A stretch of 64,000 nucleotides of DNA from Betaproteobacteria bacterium (GTDB lineage Bacteria > Pseudomonadota > Gammaproteobacteria > Burkholderiales > Burkholderiaceae_C), in assembly GCA_009921265.1 (NCBI GenBank), contig RFYV01000003.1:1-64000 (forward strand). The letters are read 5' to 3'. Within the stretch, counting starts at the first letter, position 1. Each line of letters begins with the position of its first letter. A program made the translations under genes and the position numbers. Below are positions 39,116 to 49,087 of this stretch, one piece after another. Under the pieces are notes generated by a model. The model was not told where the DNA came from. It searched no databases and was given only the letters and a program-made list of their open reading frames with translations.

Positions 39116-40048
39116 ATGAAACTTTCAACACAAACCCAAGGCGTTTTTCCGATTGCGCCCACACCTTTTTTTGAAGATGGAAAAATTGATTATTCATCCA
39201 TCGATCGATTGGCCGATTTTTATGTGGGTTGTGGTTCAACAGGCGTGACCGTGCTTGGGCAATTGGGCGAAGCACCCAAACTGTCTTCGCAAGAAGGTAT
39301 TGCGATCACCAAACAATGGATTCAAAAATTTAAAAACTTACCCGTGATCGTGGGTGTGTCGGCACCTGGCTTTGCAACTATGCAGGCATTAACACACGAA
39401 GTGATGTCATTGGGCGCGGCTGGCGTGATGATTGCGCCACCCAATACTTTGCGCACCAACGAACAAATCATTACGTATTACGCACAAGCAGCCGAAGCTA
39501 TCGGCCATGATGTGCCGATTGTGTTGCAAGATTATCCGTTGACGTTTTCTGTGCAGATGTCGCCGCAAGTGATTCGTACCATGGTTGAGCAAATTAAAAG
39601 CATCGTGATGCTGAAACACGAAGATTGGCCAGGTTTGGAAAAAATTTCAACGCTTCGTGGCTATGAAGCAGAAGGCACGATGCGTCACATTTCTATTCTG
39701 TGCGGCAATGGTGGTTTGTTTCTTGACTACGAAATGGCGCGTGGTGCAGACGGTGCCAATACGGGATATTGCTTTCCAGATATGTTGTGTGATGTAGTCC
39801 GTTTGTCTCACAGTGGTCAGGCGCAAGAGGCGCATGATTTGTTTGACTCACACTTGCCATTGATTCGATACGAGCAACAACCAAATATTGGTTTGTCGGT
39901 TCGAAAAAATGTGATGTTCAGACGCGGCTTAATCAGTTGTGACGCACAAAGAAAACCAGGCGGCTTGATGAGCGTAAAAACCCATGCAGAGGTATCACAC
40001 TTACTGAGGAGATTAGCCCGACACGACCCACGTGCTCAAGGTTTATAA
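39116..40048 (+). CDS. Dihydrodipicolinate synthase (DapA/NAL) family lyase
   Basis: GVFPIAPTPFFEDGKIDYSSIDRLADFYVGCGSTGVTVLGQLGEAPKLS; VLQDYP and VMLKHED (Schiff-base Lys region). Start set to ATG 39116. Confidence 0.87.
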   Translation: MKLSTQTQGVFPIAPTPFFEDGKIDYSSIDRLADFYVGCGSTGVTVLGQLGEAPKLSSQEGIAITKQWIQKFKNLPVIVGVSAPGFATMQALTHEVMSLGAAGVMIAPPNTLRTNEQIITYYAQAAEAIGHDVPIVLQDYPLTFSVQMSPQVIRTMVEQIKSIVMLKHEDWPGLEKISTLRGYEAEGTMRHISILCGNGGLFLDYEMARGADGANTGYCFPDMLCDVVRLSHSGQAQEAHDLFDSHLPLIRYEQQPNIGLSVRKNVMFRRGLISCDAQRKPGGLMSVKTHAEVSHLLRRLARHDPRAQGL

Positions 40049-40935
40049 TTACTATTGCGCTTTAAAAAATCGAGTTGAATCTGCAAATAGTGTTCAGGTA
40101 TTTCAAAATAGGGGAGAGCGCCTGTGGGGAGCGAGTGAACTTCCCATTTCCCTTGGCATGACGTATTGCGAATCCCACTGTAATCTTTGAAATCCCCTTT
40201 TTGACCGTGAATCATCAAAACAGGGCATTGAATATTTTCGTAAACCGTGTGAATGTCTTTGCTAAATAGGACTCCACTTAAAAAACACAATGGGGCATAC
40301 TCGGCGTTGGCTTGTTGAGCCGTTAAACAATTGTAGTCCCACAATTGTTCATCGATTAAAGATGATCCCCATGTCTTTTTTAAAAAAATACGAATAATTG
40401 AAGGTCTTGTAAGTTGCTTAAATAAAAATGCCCCCCATCCTTTTTCTCTTAATAAATGATTGAGCCACGGAATCATTCGCGTTGTGCCTGTGGGTTCGCG
40501 AAAACGTTGACCTTTGCGCAAACCTGTAGGGCTAATTAAGGTAATGGATTGAAACAACTCAGGTTTTAATGTGCACGCACGCGATAAAAATTCAGACGAA
40601 AGTGACAGCGCAACGGCATGAACTTTTTGATTGGTATGCCTCTGTGCAATCCAATTCGCTGTTTGTTTGATGGTATCGGTCATGATGGTGTGCGTGTATT
40701 GAATGTCCTTGCGGTCTGAGAGGCCGTATCCTGGCAAATCGATTGCATAGACCGTGTAATTCGCTTGAAGACTTTCAAACAATGGTCTCATTTCGGCTGC
40801 ACTGGCAACCGCATTGACGCTGTGAATTAAAAATAAGGGCGGTCCATTGCCCGATTGATAGAGGGTTATTTGTCCATTGGGTGTATCTAGATGATGCGCG
40901 ATGGCGTCAAGCGCTGGCGGTAAAGTTGTTGTCAT
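40036..40935 (-). CDS. Alpha/beta hydrolase
   Basis: GPPLFLIHSVNAVASAAEMRPLFESL, VYAIDLPGYGLSDR, ALSLSSEFLSRA, VLMIHGQKGDF. Confidence 0.82.
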   Translation of the reverse strand: MTTTLPPALDAIAHHLDTPNGQITLYQSGNGPPLFLIHSVNAVASAAEMRPLFESLQANYTVYAIDLPGYGLSDRKDIQYTHTIMTDTIKQTANWIAQRHTNQKVHAVALSLSSEFLSRACTLKPELFQSITLISPTGLRKGQRFREPTGTTRMIPWLNHLLREKGWGAFLFKQLTRPSIIRIFLKKTWGSSLIDEQLWDYNCLTAQQANAEYAPLCFLSGVLFSKDIHTVYENIQCPVLMIHGQKGDFKDYSGIRNTSCQGKWEVHSLPTGALPYFEIPEHYLQIQLDFLKRNSNYKP

Positions 40936-41696
40936 TGTTGTGTGTCAATCCACTCTAATTGATGGAAGTCAAATCCAGACTCAATCGTCGGTTTAACAAT
41001 TTGAAAATAGGGCGACACATCAAAATCTCTGGGTGTAAACAAGCTGTGATGTTTGGTTGGAAAAATTTGAGGTTGACCATATGAGTCTTTCGCCTGTTCC
41101 AATCGTGATCGATCTGCATCTGCCAATATGGGGTAGTGTATCGATTCAAAAGCTTGTGCAATTAAGGTAGAACAAATCGCTTGGCTAGGGTCTCCACTAC
41201 CTAGAGACAGCAACCTTCTTCGAAACCGTGTAGGTATCGGCGGCGTTGGAAAAAGATATCTTGCCAAATCAAAGATATTGCGCAGATCGTATTGATTGCC
41301 GATTTTTTCAATCGCATAGGATGTGATTGCTCTGCATTCTTCAGATTTGATCTTAGCAGGCCTACAAATGCGTGTGTGCATTTTGGAATAGCGTTCTAAG
41401 TCAGAACTGATCACGCCGCGCAAGGTATCCGCTTCCACTAAGCAGTGATTGGGATTGCCTCCCATATCAGCCAAATGTGATCCCACATATAGTGCGGCAT
41501 GCGACCATGTCGATTGCGTGAGGTATTTAATCGCAGTACTCACGCGCGTATTACCTTCGACCAACAAGACATCGCCAGGGCGAAGTGTGGTTTGCAAATG
41601 CAATGGATTAGACGGCGGGGCACTGCCTTTTATAAAAATTTCTTGAGCTAAGTAGCTTGCAATTTGTTTGCCCAAAAATTGAAAGGCTCTGTTCAT
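40932..41696 (-). CDS. YiiX/permuted NlpC-P60-like cysteine hydrolase
   Basis: LRPGDVLLVEGNTRVSTAIKYLTQSTWSHAALYVG plus GDPSQAICSTLIAQAFESI (permuted His then Cys order). Confidence 0.75.
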   Translation of the reverse strand: MNRAFQFLGKQIASYLAQEIFIKGSAPPSNPLHLQTTLRPGDVLLVEGNTRVSTAIKYLTQSTWSHAALYVGSHLADMGGNPNHCLVEADTLRGVISSDLERYSKMHTRICRPAKIKSEECRAITSYAIEKIGNQYDLRNIFDLARYLFPTPPIPTRFRRRLLSLGSGDPSQAICSTLIAQAFESIHYPILADADRSRLEQAKDSYGQPQIFPTKHHSLFTPRDFDVSPYFQIVKPTIESGFDFHQLEWIDTQQ

Positions 41697-42610
41697 TTTT
41701 GTGTCGGGTTTGGGTTGAATTGCGATAGTGCCACACCTGCTAAGGCCATTAAGCCGCCCAAAATTTTGGTTGTTGTGAATTCTTCACCTGTGATAAGCCA
41801 TGAAAACACACCCGCTACCACAGGCATGAGATACATCAAAGGAGCAGATTTTGAAACACCTCTGACAGCATTGATCCAACCCCACACCAACCATCCCATA
41901 AACGCGGACATAAACACCGATAAAAATAAAATGAAGGCAATCGTTGGCGTGATCAACTCGGCTGTATGTTCCCAACTGAGCGATGCAGTGATAAAAAATA
42001 TCGGTACCGATCCGATCAATGTGGCATACCCCATGGTAATCCAACTGCCATGGCGTTCAATCATCGGTTTGGTTTTGATGGTGTATAAAGAAAATGAACA
42101 CGCCGCAGTTAATAAAATCAAATCACCCAAAGATGCTTGCCATTGCACGTGCATGATTTTTTGCGACAAAAAAATCATCACACCCATACAAGCAACGGTA
42201 ACACCAGTGAGTTGTCTGGCTCCCATGCGTTCCAATTTCATGATTCGCAAGATAAGTAAAGTAAATAGAGGTCCGCAAGCCAATATCACTGAACTCGAAA
42301 ATGGAGTTGACCAATGCGCGCCCCATGCCGCCAAAGTGGTGTGCAAACTGTGTCCAATCAAGCCCAAGATGGTCATGGGTAACCAATCTGCTCTTGGCAG
42401 TGGTGGAAAAAATTCACCGCATTTGATTCGAAACATGATCAATGCACAGACAGGCATCACCACGTAGCGACACATTAAAAAGCTGGTGGGTTCCAAAATG
42501 GTGAGCAAATATTTTTGAACGGTAAAGTTAGCTCCCCATATCAAGATCAAACCTATGGCAGCAAGCAGGGCCATATTTTGTAAACGTTGATGTTGAGATG
42601 GATTGTGCAT
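41693..42610 (-). CDS. DMT-superfamily (EamA) transporter
   Basis: Ten hydrophobic segments; LILIWGANFTVQKYLL, ATLIGSVPIFF, C-terminal ITGEEFTTTKILGGLMALAGVALSQ. Confidence 0.88.
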   Translation of the reverse strand: MHNPSQHQRLQNMALLAAIGLILIWGANFTVQKYLLTILEPTSFLMCRYVVMPVCALIMFRIKCGEFFPPLPRADWLPMTILGLIGHSLHTTLAAWGAHWSTPFSSSVILACGPLFTLLILRIMKLERMGARQLTGVTVACMGVMIFLSQKIMHVQWQASLGDLILLTAACSFSLYTIKTKPMIERHGSWITMGYATLIGSVPIFFITASLSWEHTAELITPTIAFILFLSVFMSAFMGWLVWGWINAVRGVSKSAPLMYLMPVVAGVFSWLITGEEFTTTKILGGLMALAGVALSQFNPNPTQK

Positions 42611-42833
42611 TAACCATTGTGACTCTTTTGGGTATATCCCTTGTAAGTCACATTAATCATGAGCTGAAGCAATCTTGTAATCATAATTGATTTAAATTTC
42701 TCTAAAACGAGTTCAAATGGATTCATTCGTTTGAATTGAAATTCATTGGTCTTCAAGTTTCCCCAGTTAGTGCCGACCTATTCGTTTTAGGATATTCTTA
42801 TCCTATGGAAATTGCATTCTTTAGGAGAAGTTC

Positions 42834-43430
42834 ATGTCCTCACTCGCTACCAAGCCCCAATCCCCTTTGTCTTGCACCTGCTGTGCGCCTTTTTCTTTAA
42901 CGGACAAGACAACAAGGCGTAGCTTGTTGGGCCTTGGCGCTGCCACATTGGCGGGAGTCGCATTGGGACTTCATTCAAACACCGCGCAAGCGTCCAGTGG
43001 CAACTACGAATCCATGTTGATCAATTGCATTGATCCTCGCTTTACGACTTTGAGTTGGCAATACATGGGTTTGTTGCAAGGCGTTAATCGCGACAAACTT
43101 GACGACAACTACAGTCACTTTGTAATTGCAGGCGGTCCTATTGGTGCTGTGCATCCCAAATTTGCAGCATGGCACAAAGCCTATTGGGACAATTTAGACA
43201 TCACCGTTTCTTTGCATCACATCAAGCGAGTTGTTGCACTCACGCACCGCGATTGCGGCGCCGCAAAATTGGCTTTTGGTGACGATAAAGTTTCTAATAA
43301 GGATGTAGAAACTGCTTCTCATTCAGATGCACTCAAAGAATTCAGATCACAAGTCATTAAGCGTCAACCCAAATTGAGCGTGATTACAGGAATCATGGAT
43401 TTGAACGGACGCGTTGATTTGGTTGGATAA
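42834..43430 (+). CDS. Beta-carbonic-anhydrase-like protein with Tat-type signal
   Basis: TRRSLLGLGAATLAGVALGLHSNTAQA twin-Arg leader; NCIDPRF (CxDxR) and THRDCGAAKL (HxxC) zinc-site signature. Confidence 0.75.
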   Translation: MSSLATKPQSPLSCTCCAPFSLTDKTTRRSLLGLGAATLAGVALGLHSNTAQASSGNYESMLINCIDPRFTTLSWQYMGLLQGVNRDKLDDNYSHFVIAGGPIGAVHPKFAAWHKAYWDNLDITVSLHHIKRVVALTHRDCGAAKLAFGDDKVSNKDVETASHSDALKEFRSQVIKRQPKLSVITGIMDLNGRVDLVG

Positions 43431-43434
43431 AGCG

Positions 43435-44223
43435 TCAACGCTCTACCGTTACTAAGTTTCCCAACCACTCGTGCAAAACTTGTCTCGAGTTTTGTAGTCC
43501 GTTTGTTGATGGGAGTGCGTGTAACAACGCAGATCCGCTGGGCATGAATTTGCCAGTGGGTGCAGGCCTTACTTCAAAACCTACTTTTTGAAACTGAGCC
43601 ACACTGCGTTGCATATGCACATGGGTAGTCACCAAAACAATTTTTTTAATACCTTCTTTTTCTAGAATGGTCCATGTGTTTTGCGCATTTTCTTGCGTGT
43701 CACGTGAAGTCATCTCCATCCATCGCAAATTATTTTTGTAATGACGCAGTGCTACGATTTGAGCACTTTGAGCTTCTGCTATTTTTTGATTAGGTGCGCC
43801 GTGACCGATGCCGCCCGAAAATAGCACAGGTAACTGGATTTGATCTGCCAGCCATAAACCATAACGCAAACGTGCATGACTGGGTTCACTCAAGTCAGCC
43901 GTCTTGTATTCATCTCGTAAATCGTAAGAACCACCACCCAAAATAACAATAGCTTGCGCATCTTTCAATTCGGATACATCAATTGTTGGATAATTTTTGA
44001 GTAAATGGTCAGATAAGGCAATCGCCACCGATTGGCAACTCAAAATCCACAAAATAACAATACCAAAAAAAATCAAGCAGCAAGCAGTTTTAAAAAATCG
44101 CTTGATTAAAAATAAACCCAACAATGCACATAAAATAGGCCCTGCGGGTGGCAAGACAAAAGCAGCAATTAAAGGCTTGATCATCGTGTCTTCGTTGTTA
44201 CATCCAATACTGGCATGATACAC
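43435..44223 (-). CDS. YdcF/ElyC-like DUF218 membrane protein
   Basis: AIVILGGGSYDLRDEYKTADLSEPSHARLRYGLWLADQIQLPVLFSGG, SRDTQENAQNTW, IVLVTTHVHMQRSVAQFQKVG. Confidence 0.88.
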   Translation of the reverse strand: MYHASIGCNNEDTMIKPLIAAFVLPPAGPILCALLGLFLIKRFFKTACCLIFFGIVILWILSCQSVAIALSDHLLKNYPTIDVSELKDAQAIVILGGGSYDLRDEYKTADLSEPSHARLRYGLWLADQIQLPVLFSGGIGHGAPNQKIAEAQSAQIVALRHYKNNLRWMEMTSRDTQENAQNTWTILEKEGIKKIVLVTTHVHMQRSVAQFQKVGFEVRPAPTGKFMPSGSALLHALPSTNGLQNSRQVLHEWLGNLVTVER

Positions 44224-44256
44224 AACGCTCTTTCATCGCTTCATACAGGAACAACC

Positions 44257-45570
44257 ATGTCCGATTCTTTGTCCAATTCTCTGAACCCAGGCGTTCAAAA
44301 GCGTGAAGTTTTTGGCTGGGCCATGTATGACTTTGCCAATTCTGGGTATGTCACCGTTGTTATGACGGCCGTGTTCGCCTCTTATTTTGTAGGTGGCATT
44401 GCTAAATCGGCAACATGGGCCACATTGGCTTGGACCATCGCTTTGAGCATTTCTTATGCGTTGGTGATGATCACTATGCCCATCATTGGTCAATGGGGCG
44501 ATGTGTACGCCATCAAAAAGAAATTGTTGATGTGGACTACAGCAGCCTGTGTTATCACTACCGCCATGTTGTCTTGGGTGCAACCTGGAGACATTTTTCT
44601 GGCGCTATTTTTAGTTGTTCTTTCCAATTTATTTTTTTCATACGGCGAAACGCTTGCTGCTGCATTCTTGCCTGAATTGGCACAACCCCAAGCCATGGGC
44701 AAAGTCAGTGGCTGGGGGTGGTCATTGGGATATGTCGGGGGCATGTTGTCGCTCGGCGTGAGCCTTGCCTATGTTTTAAACGCACAAAAAAATTCAATCC
44801 CAGCGTCTCAATTCGTACCCGCCACGATGTTGATTACAGCAGGTTTGTATGGGGTCGCTTCCTTGTTTTGTTTTGCACTCCTCAAAGAACGCGCCGTTGC
44901 CAAAGAAGTCAATGAAGATATTGACAAGCCAGCGCTCAATTTAAAAGCCTTGATGCTGACATTCAATAAGGCCCGCAAATACAAAGATTTTTTACAACTC
45001 TTGGCTTGCATCGTGGCCTATCAAGCTGGCGTTGCTGTGGCCATTACATTGGCAGGTATTTATGCAGAACAAGTGATTGGTTTTGAGCCACAAGAAACCA
45101 TGGTTTTGATTTTTGTACTCAATATCGCGGCCATGGTGGGCGCATTCGGTTTGGGTTACTTGCAAGACAAAATGGGACATAAATCCACACTCGCACTCAC
45201 ATTGGTCGGATGGATTCTCACTTGTATTTTGGCCGCTCTCACCACCAGCAAAGGTGTGTTTTGGATTGCGGCGGCGGTTGCAGGATTTTGTATGGGTTCG
45301 AGTCAATCCTCAGGGCGCGCCATGGTTGGTATTTTGGTGCCAGCCGATCAATCAGCAGAATTTTTCGGCCTATGGAGTTTCGCGGTTCGCTTGGCCAGTA
45401 TTTTGGGACCCTTGATGTATGGCTTGATCACGTTTCTGACAGATGGCAATCAACGCATCGCCATTGCATCCACCGGACTTTTATTTGTTGTAGGTTTGTT
45501 ATTGTTATTGCCCCTTAATTTAGATCGGGGACAAGAGTTACGCAGGCAAGAATCGAACGCAAGCCATTAA
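44257..45570 (+). CDS. MFS transporter, UMF1/Atg22-like
   Basis: REVFGWAMYDFANSGYVTVVMTAVFASYFV and SGWGWSLGYVGGMLSLGVSLAYVL. Start set to ATG 44257. Confidence 0.87.
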   Translation: MSDSLSNSLNPGVQKREVFGWAMYDFANSGYVTVVMTAVFASYFVGGIAKSATWATLAWTIALSISYALVMITMPIIGQWGDVYAIKKKLLMWTTAACVITTAMLSWVQPGDIFLALFLVVLSNLFFSYGETLAAAFLPELAQPQAMGKVSGWGWSLGYVGGMLSLGVSLAYVLNAQKNSIPASQFVPATMLITAGLYGVASLFCFALLKERAVAKEVNEDIDKPALNLKALMLTFNKARKYKDFLQLLACIVAYQAGVAVAITLAGIYAEQVIGFEPQETMVLIFVLNIAAMVGAFGLGYLQDKMGHKSTLALTLVGWILTCILAALTTSKGVFWIAAAVAGFCMGSSQSSGRAMVGILVPADQSAEFFGLWSFAVRLASILGPLMYGLITFLTDGNQRIAIASTGLLFVVGLLLLLPLNLDRGQELRRQESNASH

Positions 45571-46947
45571 TCCTTTGGATTGTGGGTTGTCTTCAAGACT
45601 AAATTGCGCATTCATCAATCGTGCGTATTCGCTCACAATTGATAACCCTAAACCAGATCCGTTGGAAGACTCTGCGGTTTTTTTGCCTTTTGACCACCTG
45701 GCCAGGGCTTGTTGTTTTTGCTCATTGCTCAACCCTGATCCTTCGTCAATCACTCGCAGTTGAATTGGTTCATTCGCATATATTGTTTTAACAATCGCAA
45801 CCGTGATATTTGGCTTTTGATTTGAAAAATCACATCCATGACGCATCGCGTTATCAATCAAGTTATTCAAAATACCTTCTAACAAAGGGCGATGCGCTTT
45901 GATATTACAGGGCGCATCCAAACCCATTCCGCCTAAATCAATACCCATTGCATCTGCACGCGGTAAAAAGCGAATCAAAGTGTCTCGAGCTACTTCATCG
46001 AGTGCGATAGTTTCTAAAACAACGCTGTTGCGCGCTTCATCTGCCAAAGCCAAGGCAATCAGTTGATCGATCAAACGGCTTGCCTTGTCTTGCGTGCCCA
46101 ATATAGCGACAAGTTGATCTTTCATCACTTCGGGCGATTGATTTTTAACTCCGTATTCTGCCAATGCACGAATACCCGCCAGTGGTGTTCGCATCTCATG
46201 GGCGATATTTCCAGAGAACTCACGTTGTGCCTTGACTTGTTCTTGAATGCGCGACATTAAGCTATTAAAAGAATTGCCCAGTTTTTGAATATCGCTCACC
46301 TTGGCGTCTAAATTTAAAGGATTGAGATTATTGGAGTCACGGTGCCGCATGTTGTCCTCAAGATCAGACAAGGGCTGTAAATCATCGCGAATCATTTTTC
46401 TAAGCCAAAGCAGCAACAGCAACAATATAAAAATTTGCGGCAAGATGCTGATGTAAAGTAAATTTTCGAGCATGCTGTCTCTGCCTGTTGTGGTTTGTGC
46501 CATCACCACATAAAAATCAGGATCTGTTTGATGATGCAAGGTGATCGAGCGAAGGCTCTTTCCTTGATAGTTGTATTCTGTAAATGCGGGTTTTTTTTCT
46601 GCTTCTTTTAATTGCAAGGTAAGGCCGCCGTGTCCAGCCACCCATTTGCCATCGGGATCATAAATTGCAAAATAAATAGACTCTACAGGGTCAAATAAAA
46701 CCGTGCTTAAATCTTGCGAAGTTAAATTCAGTTTTATTTTTCTCTCGTTGTATTCATCTATTTCTAAAACTCGGCTTGAAATCAAATAGGCGTCATCCAA
46801 TAAGCTTCGGTCATGGGCTTTTTGAACAAAATAACTCGCCACCATCATGGTGGTGGCAGCTCCTAATATCCATGTAATCGCCAGAGGAATAAAGACATGC
46901 TGTAGTATTTTTGTTTTGAAGGATGGAAAACGAAATTGTTCAATCAC
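45538..46947 (-). CDS. Two-component sensor histidine kinase (QseC/TctE-like)
   Basis: H-box FSGNIAHEMRTPLAGIRALAE, N-box LIDNAMRHG, G boxes VIDEGSGLS, GSGLGLSIV. Confidence 0.93.
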   Translation of the reverse strand: MIEQFRFPSFKTKILQHVFIPLAITWILGAATTMMVASYFVQKAHDRSLLDDAYLISSRVLEIDEYNERKIKLNLTSQDLSTVLFDPVESIYFAIYDPDGKWVAGHGGLTLQLKEAEKKPAFTEYNYQGKSLRSITLHHQTDPDFYVVMAQTTTGRDSMLENLLYISILPQIFILLLLLLWLRKMIRDDLQPLSDLEDNMRHRDSNNLNPLNLDAKVSDIQKLGNSFNSLMSRIQEQVKAQREFSGNIAHEMRTPLAGIRALAEYGVKNQSPEVMKDQLVAILGTQDKASRLIDQLIALALADEARNSVVLETIALDEVARDTLIRFLPRADAMGIDLGGMGLDAPCNIKAHRPLLEGILNNLIDNAMRHGCDFSNQKPNITVAIVKTIYANEPIQLRVIDEGSGLSNEQKQQALARWSKGKKTAESSNGSGLGLSIVSEYARLMNAQFSLEDNPQSKGLMACVRFLPA

Positions 46948-47639
46948 GATGAACTCACTTCTAAAACATATCCGATACCTCTAACCGTACGAATCGTGGC
47001 GCCACTGGCGGCAATTTTTTTTCTAATGCGTGAAATAAAAACTTCTAAAGCATTGTTGCCCAAGTAATCATCGAGGTCTGATAGTTTTTCGGATAACACC
47101 GATTTGCTCACCACGCGACCCGAGGGTGAGCATAGCTCCCACAGCACTTCAAATTCGCGCGCGGGCAAAATCAACTCATCTCCCCCCATTGAAAATCTTC
47201 TTTGCGCGCGATGCAAAACCAAGTGACCGACCTGATGTATTTCTTCTGATTTGTGTTGAATACGTCTTGTGAGCGCATGTAGTCTGGCTTCAACTTCGGC
47301 CAATTCAAAAGGTTTGCCTAAATAATCATCGGCGCCTAAATGGAGACCTTCGATTCGCTCTTCGGTGCGATTGCGCGCTGTTAAAACAAGCACAGGTGTT
47401 GTGTCACCGCGTTGCCTGGCTTTTTGAAGCAATTGCAGGCCACTGGCCGTTTCAAACTGTGCGTTGTGCGACATCGGTAAATTCAAATCAAGAACAACTG
47501 CGTCATAGGGTTGATTGCGCCACAGTTGATCAGCGTCTGAAAAATTGTCGCTTGCGTCAATTCGGTGCCCACTATCACTTAAGCTCTTTTGTAATACCTT
47601 TTGAATAACAGGATCGTCTTCAATTAAAAGAATTCGCAT
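46944..47639 (-). CDS. OmpR-family response regulator
   Basis: MRILLIEDDPVIQKVLQKSL, VVLDLNLP, VLTARNRTEERIEGLHLGADDYLGKPFELAE; winged-helix ISRIRKKIAASGATIRTVRGIGYVLE. Confidence 0.94.
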   Translation of the reverse strand: MRILLIEDDPVIQKVLQKSLSDSGHRIDASDNFSDADQLWRNQPYDAVVLDLNLPMSHNAQFETASGLQLLQKARQRGDTTPVLVLTARNRTEERIEGLHLGADDYLGKPFELAEVEARLHALTRRIQHKSEEIHQVGHLVLHRAQRRFSMGGDELILPAREFEVLWELCSPSGRVVSKSVLSEKLSDLDDYLGNNALEVFISRIRKKIAASGATIRTVRGIGYVLEVSSS

Positions 47640-47676
47640 GGTGTGGTTTAAATCGCAAAAAAAAGATTAATCGCTG

Positions 47677-47696
47677 TTGGTCAGGTTTTGGTCAGG
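47677..47696. promoter_or_regulatory. Direct repeat TTGGTCAGG-N2-TTGGTCAGG, candidate response-regulator operator
   Basis: Two exact 9-mers at 47677-47685 and 47688-47696, 11-bp period, between divergent regulator and efflux operon. Confidence 0.6.
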
Positions 47697-47718
47697 GCGG
47701 GTATGAGATAAACTACGA

Positions 47719-49086
47719 ATGAGCATACGACATTCGTTTACATTTTGCAGGATTGCCCAAGCGCTGGCAAGCCTTTGCATCTTTATTTTGATGGGGTTTG
47801 CGCAAGCGCAAGTCACGCAAAGTACAAGGGGCTCTGCGCCTGCAAGTTTTCAACAGGCTACACCTTTAAAACTTTCCGTTGTTCTTGATTGGGTCAAGCG
47901 ACTGCCAGATGTTGGCGTTGCACTTCAACAATGGGAGTCTGCCAAGGCCAATATTCAAATCGCTGATCACGCACCATTACCCGTTGCTTCCATCAAGGCA
48001 GGATCGATTGATTTGCAAAATGGCATCGGCAACGGAACCATTCTTGGACAAAAGCGAGTGGATAAAGCATTGGGTGTTGACTGGACTTGGGAGAGGGGTG
48101 ACAAAAGGCTGCAACGCACACTCACTGCGCAAAATGAAGCGGCTGCTGCTTATTCCGAATATCTCGATGTCGTGGTGCAAAAAAATATTGAAGCATACAT
48201 AGCGTATTTTCAACTCAAGGCTTCACAACAACGATTTGAAGAACTCAATGATTTGTTACAAAGCTCAGTGCAACTCGAGCGTATCAGTCAACTTCGACTC
48301 AAAGCAGGCGACATTTCACAGCAAGACGTGTCTCGCATCGCAATTGAAACACTCAGAGCACAAACCGATGTGCTCACTGCGCGTTTAGAAAATCAAAAAT
48401 CTATTCGTACCCTGGCCATAGCCACAGGCATCGCCACTCCCGCAGATCAATGGTTTGCGGCTGACAATTGGCCCGAACAACAAGCGTCTTTTTTAACGCA
48501 AGATTTTTCAGATCAACAATTTTTAGCGTCTATTGAATCAAGACCCGATGTGATTGCGGCCAAGCAACGCGTCACAGCTGCAGAGTTTGCTCTGAAGTCT
48601 GCACAAGCGCTCAAGTCCACCGACGTGACAGTGGGCAGCTCCTTTGATCACTATCCGCCCGATCAACGCCGATCGGTTGAGTTGCGTATGCAGTTTCCTC
48701 TTCAATGGGGTTACTCGTATCAAGGTGAAATTGTTCGTGGGCAAACGCAATTACAAATTGCCAAAGACACCTTGCAAAAAGTGGTGGTCAATGCCAGCTC
48801 TCAATTGAGTAACGCATGGAGCAACGTCAAAATTGCTGCGCAACGATTGCAAGCCTTTGAAAATGAAATGGCGCCTAAGGCACAACAAGTTTTAGAGCAA
48901 GCCGAGCTAGCCTATCAAAAGGGCGGGATCAGTCTTACTGATTTATTAGAAGCCAGACGTATTTATCGTACCACTCGATTAGACGTTGTCAATGCAAAAC
49001 TCGAATTTTCATCCGCAACGGGCGCCTGGCAAATGCGCACCCAAAACAACAACACATCATCCACACAGCCCGTGATTAAGAATTGA
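47719..49086 (+). CDS. TolC-family outer membrane efflux protein (CzcC-like)
   Basis: Coiled-coil OEP repeats; QLRLKAGDISQQDVSRIAIETLRAQTDVL and AELAYQKGGISLTDLLEARRIYRTTRLDVVNAKLEF. Confidence 0.88.
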   Translation: MSIRHSFTFCRIAQALASLCIFILMGFAQAQVTQSTRGSAPASFQQATPLKLSVVLDWVKRLPDVGVALQQWESAKANIQIADHAPLPVASIKAGSIDLQNGIGNGTILGQKRVDKALGVDWTWERGDKRLQRTLTAQNEAAAAYSEYLDVVVQKNIEAYIAYFQLKASQQRFEELNDLLQSSVQLERISQLRLKAGDISQQDVSRIAIETLRAQTDVLTARLENQKSIRTLAIATGIATPADQWFAADNWPEQQASFLTQDFSDQQFLASIESRPDVIAAKQRVTAAEFALKSAQALKSTDVTVGSSFDHYPPDQRRSVELRMQFPLQWGYSYQGEIVRGQTQLQIAKDTLQKVVVNASSQLSNAWSNVKIAAQRLQAFENEMAPKAQQVLEQAELAYQKGGISLTDLLEARRIYRTTRLDVVNAKLEFSSATGAWQMRTQNNNTSSTQPVIKN

Positions 49087-49087
49087 C

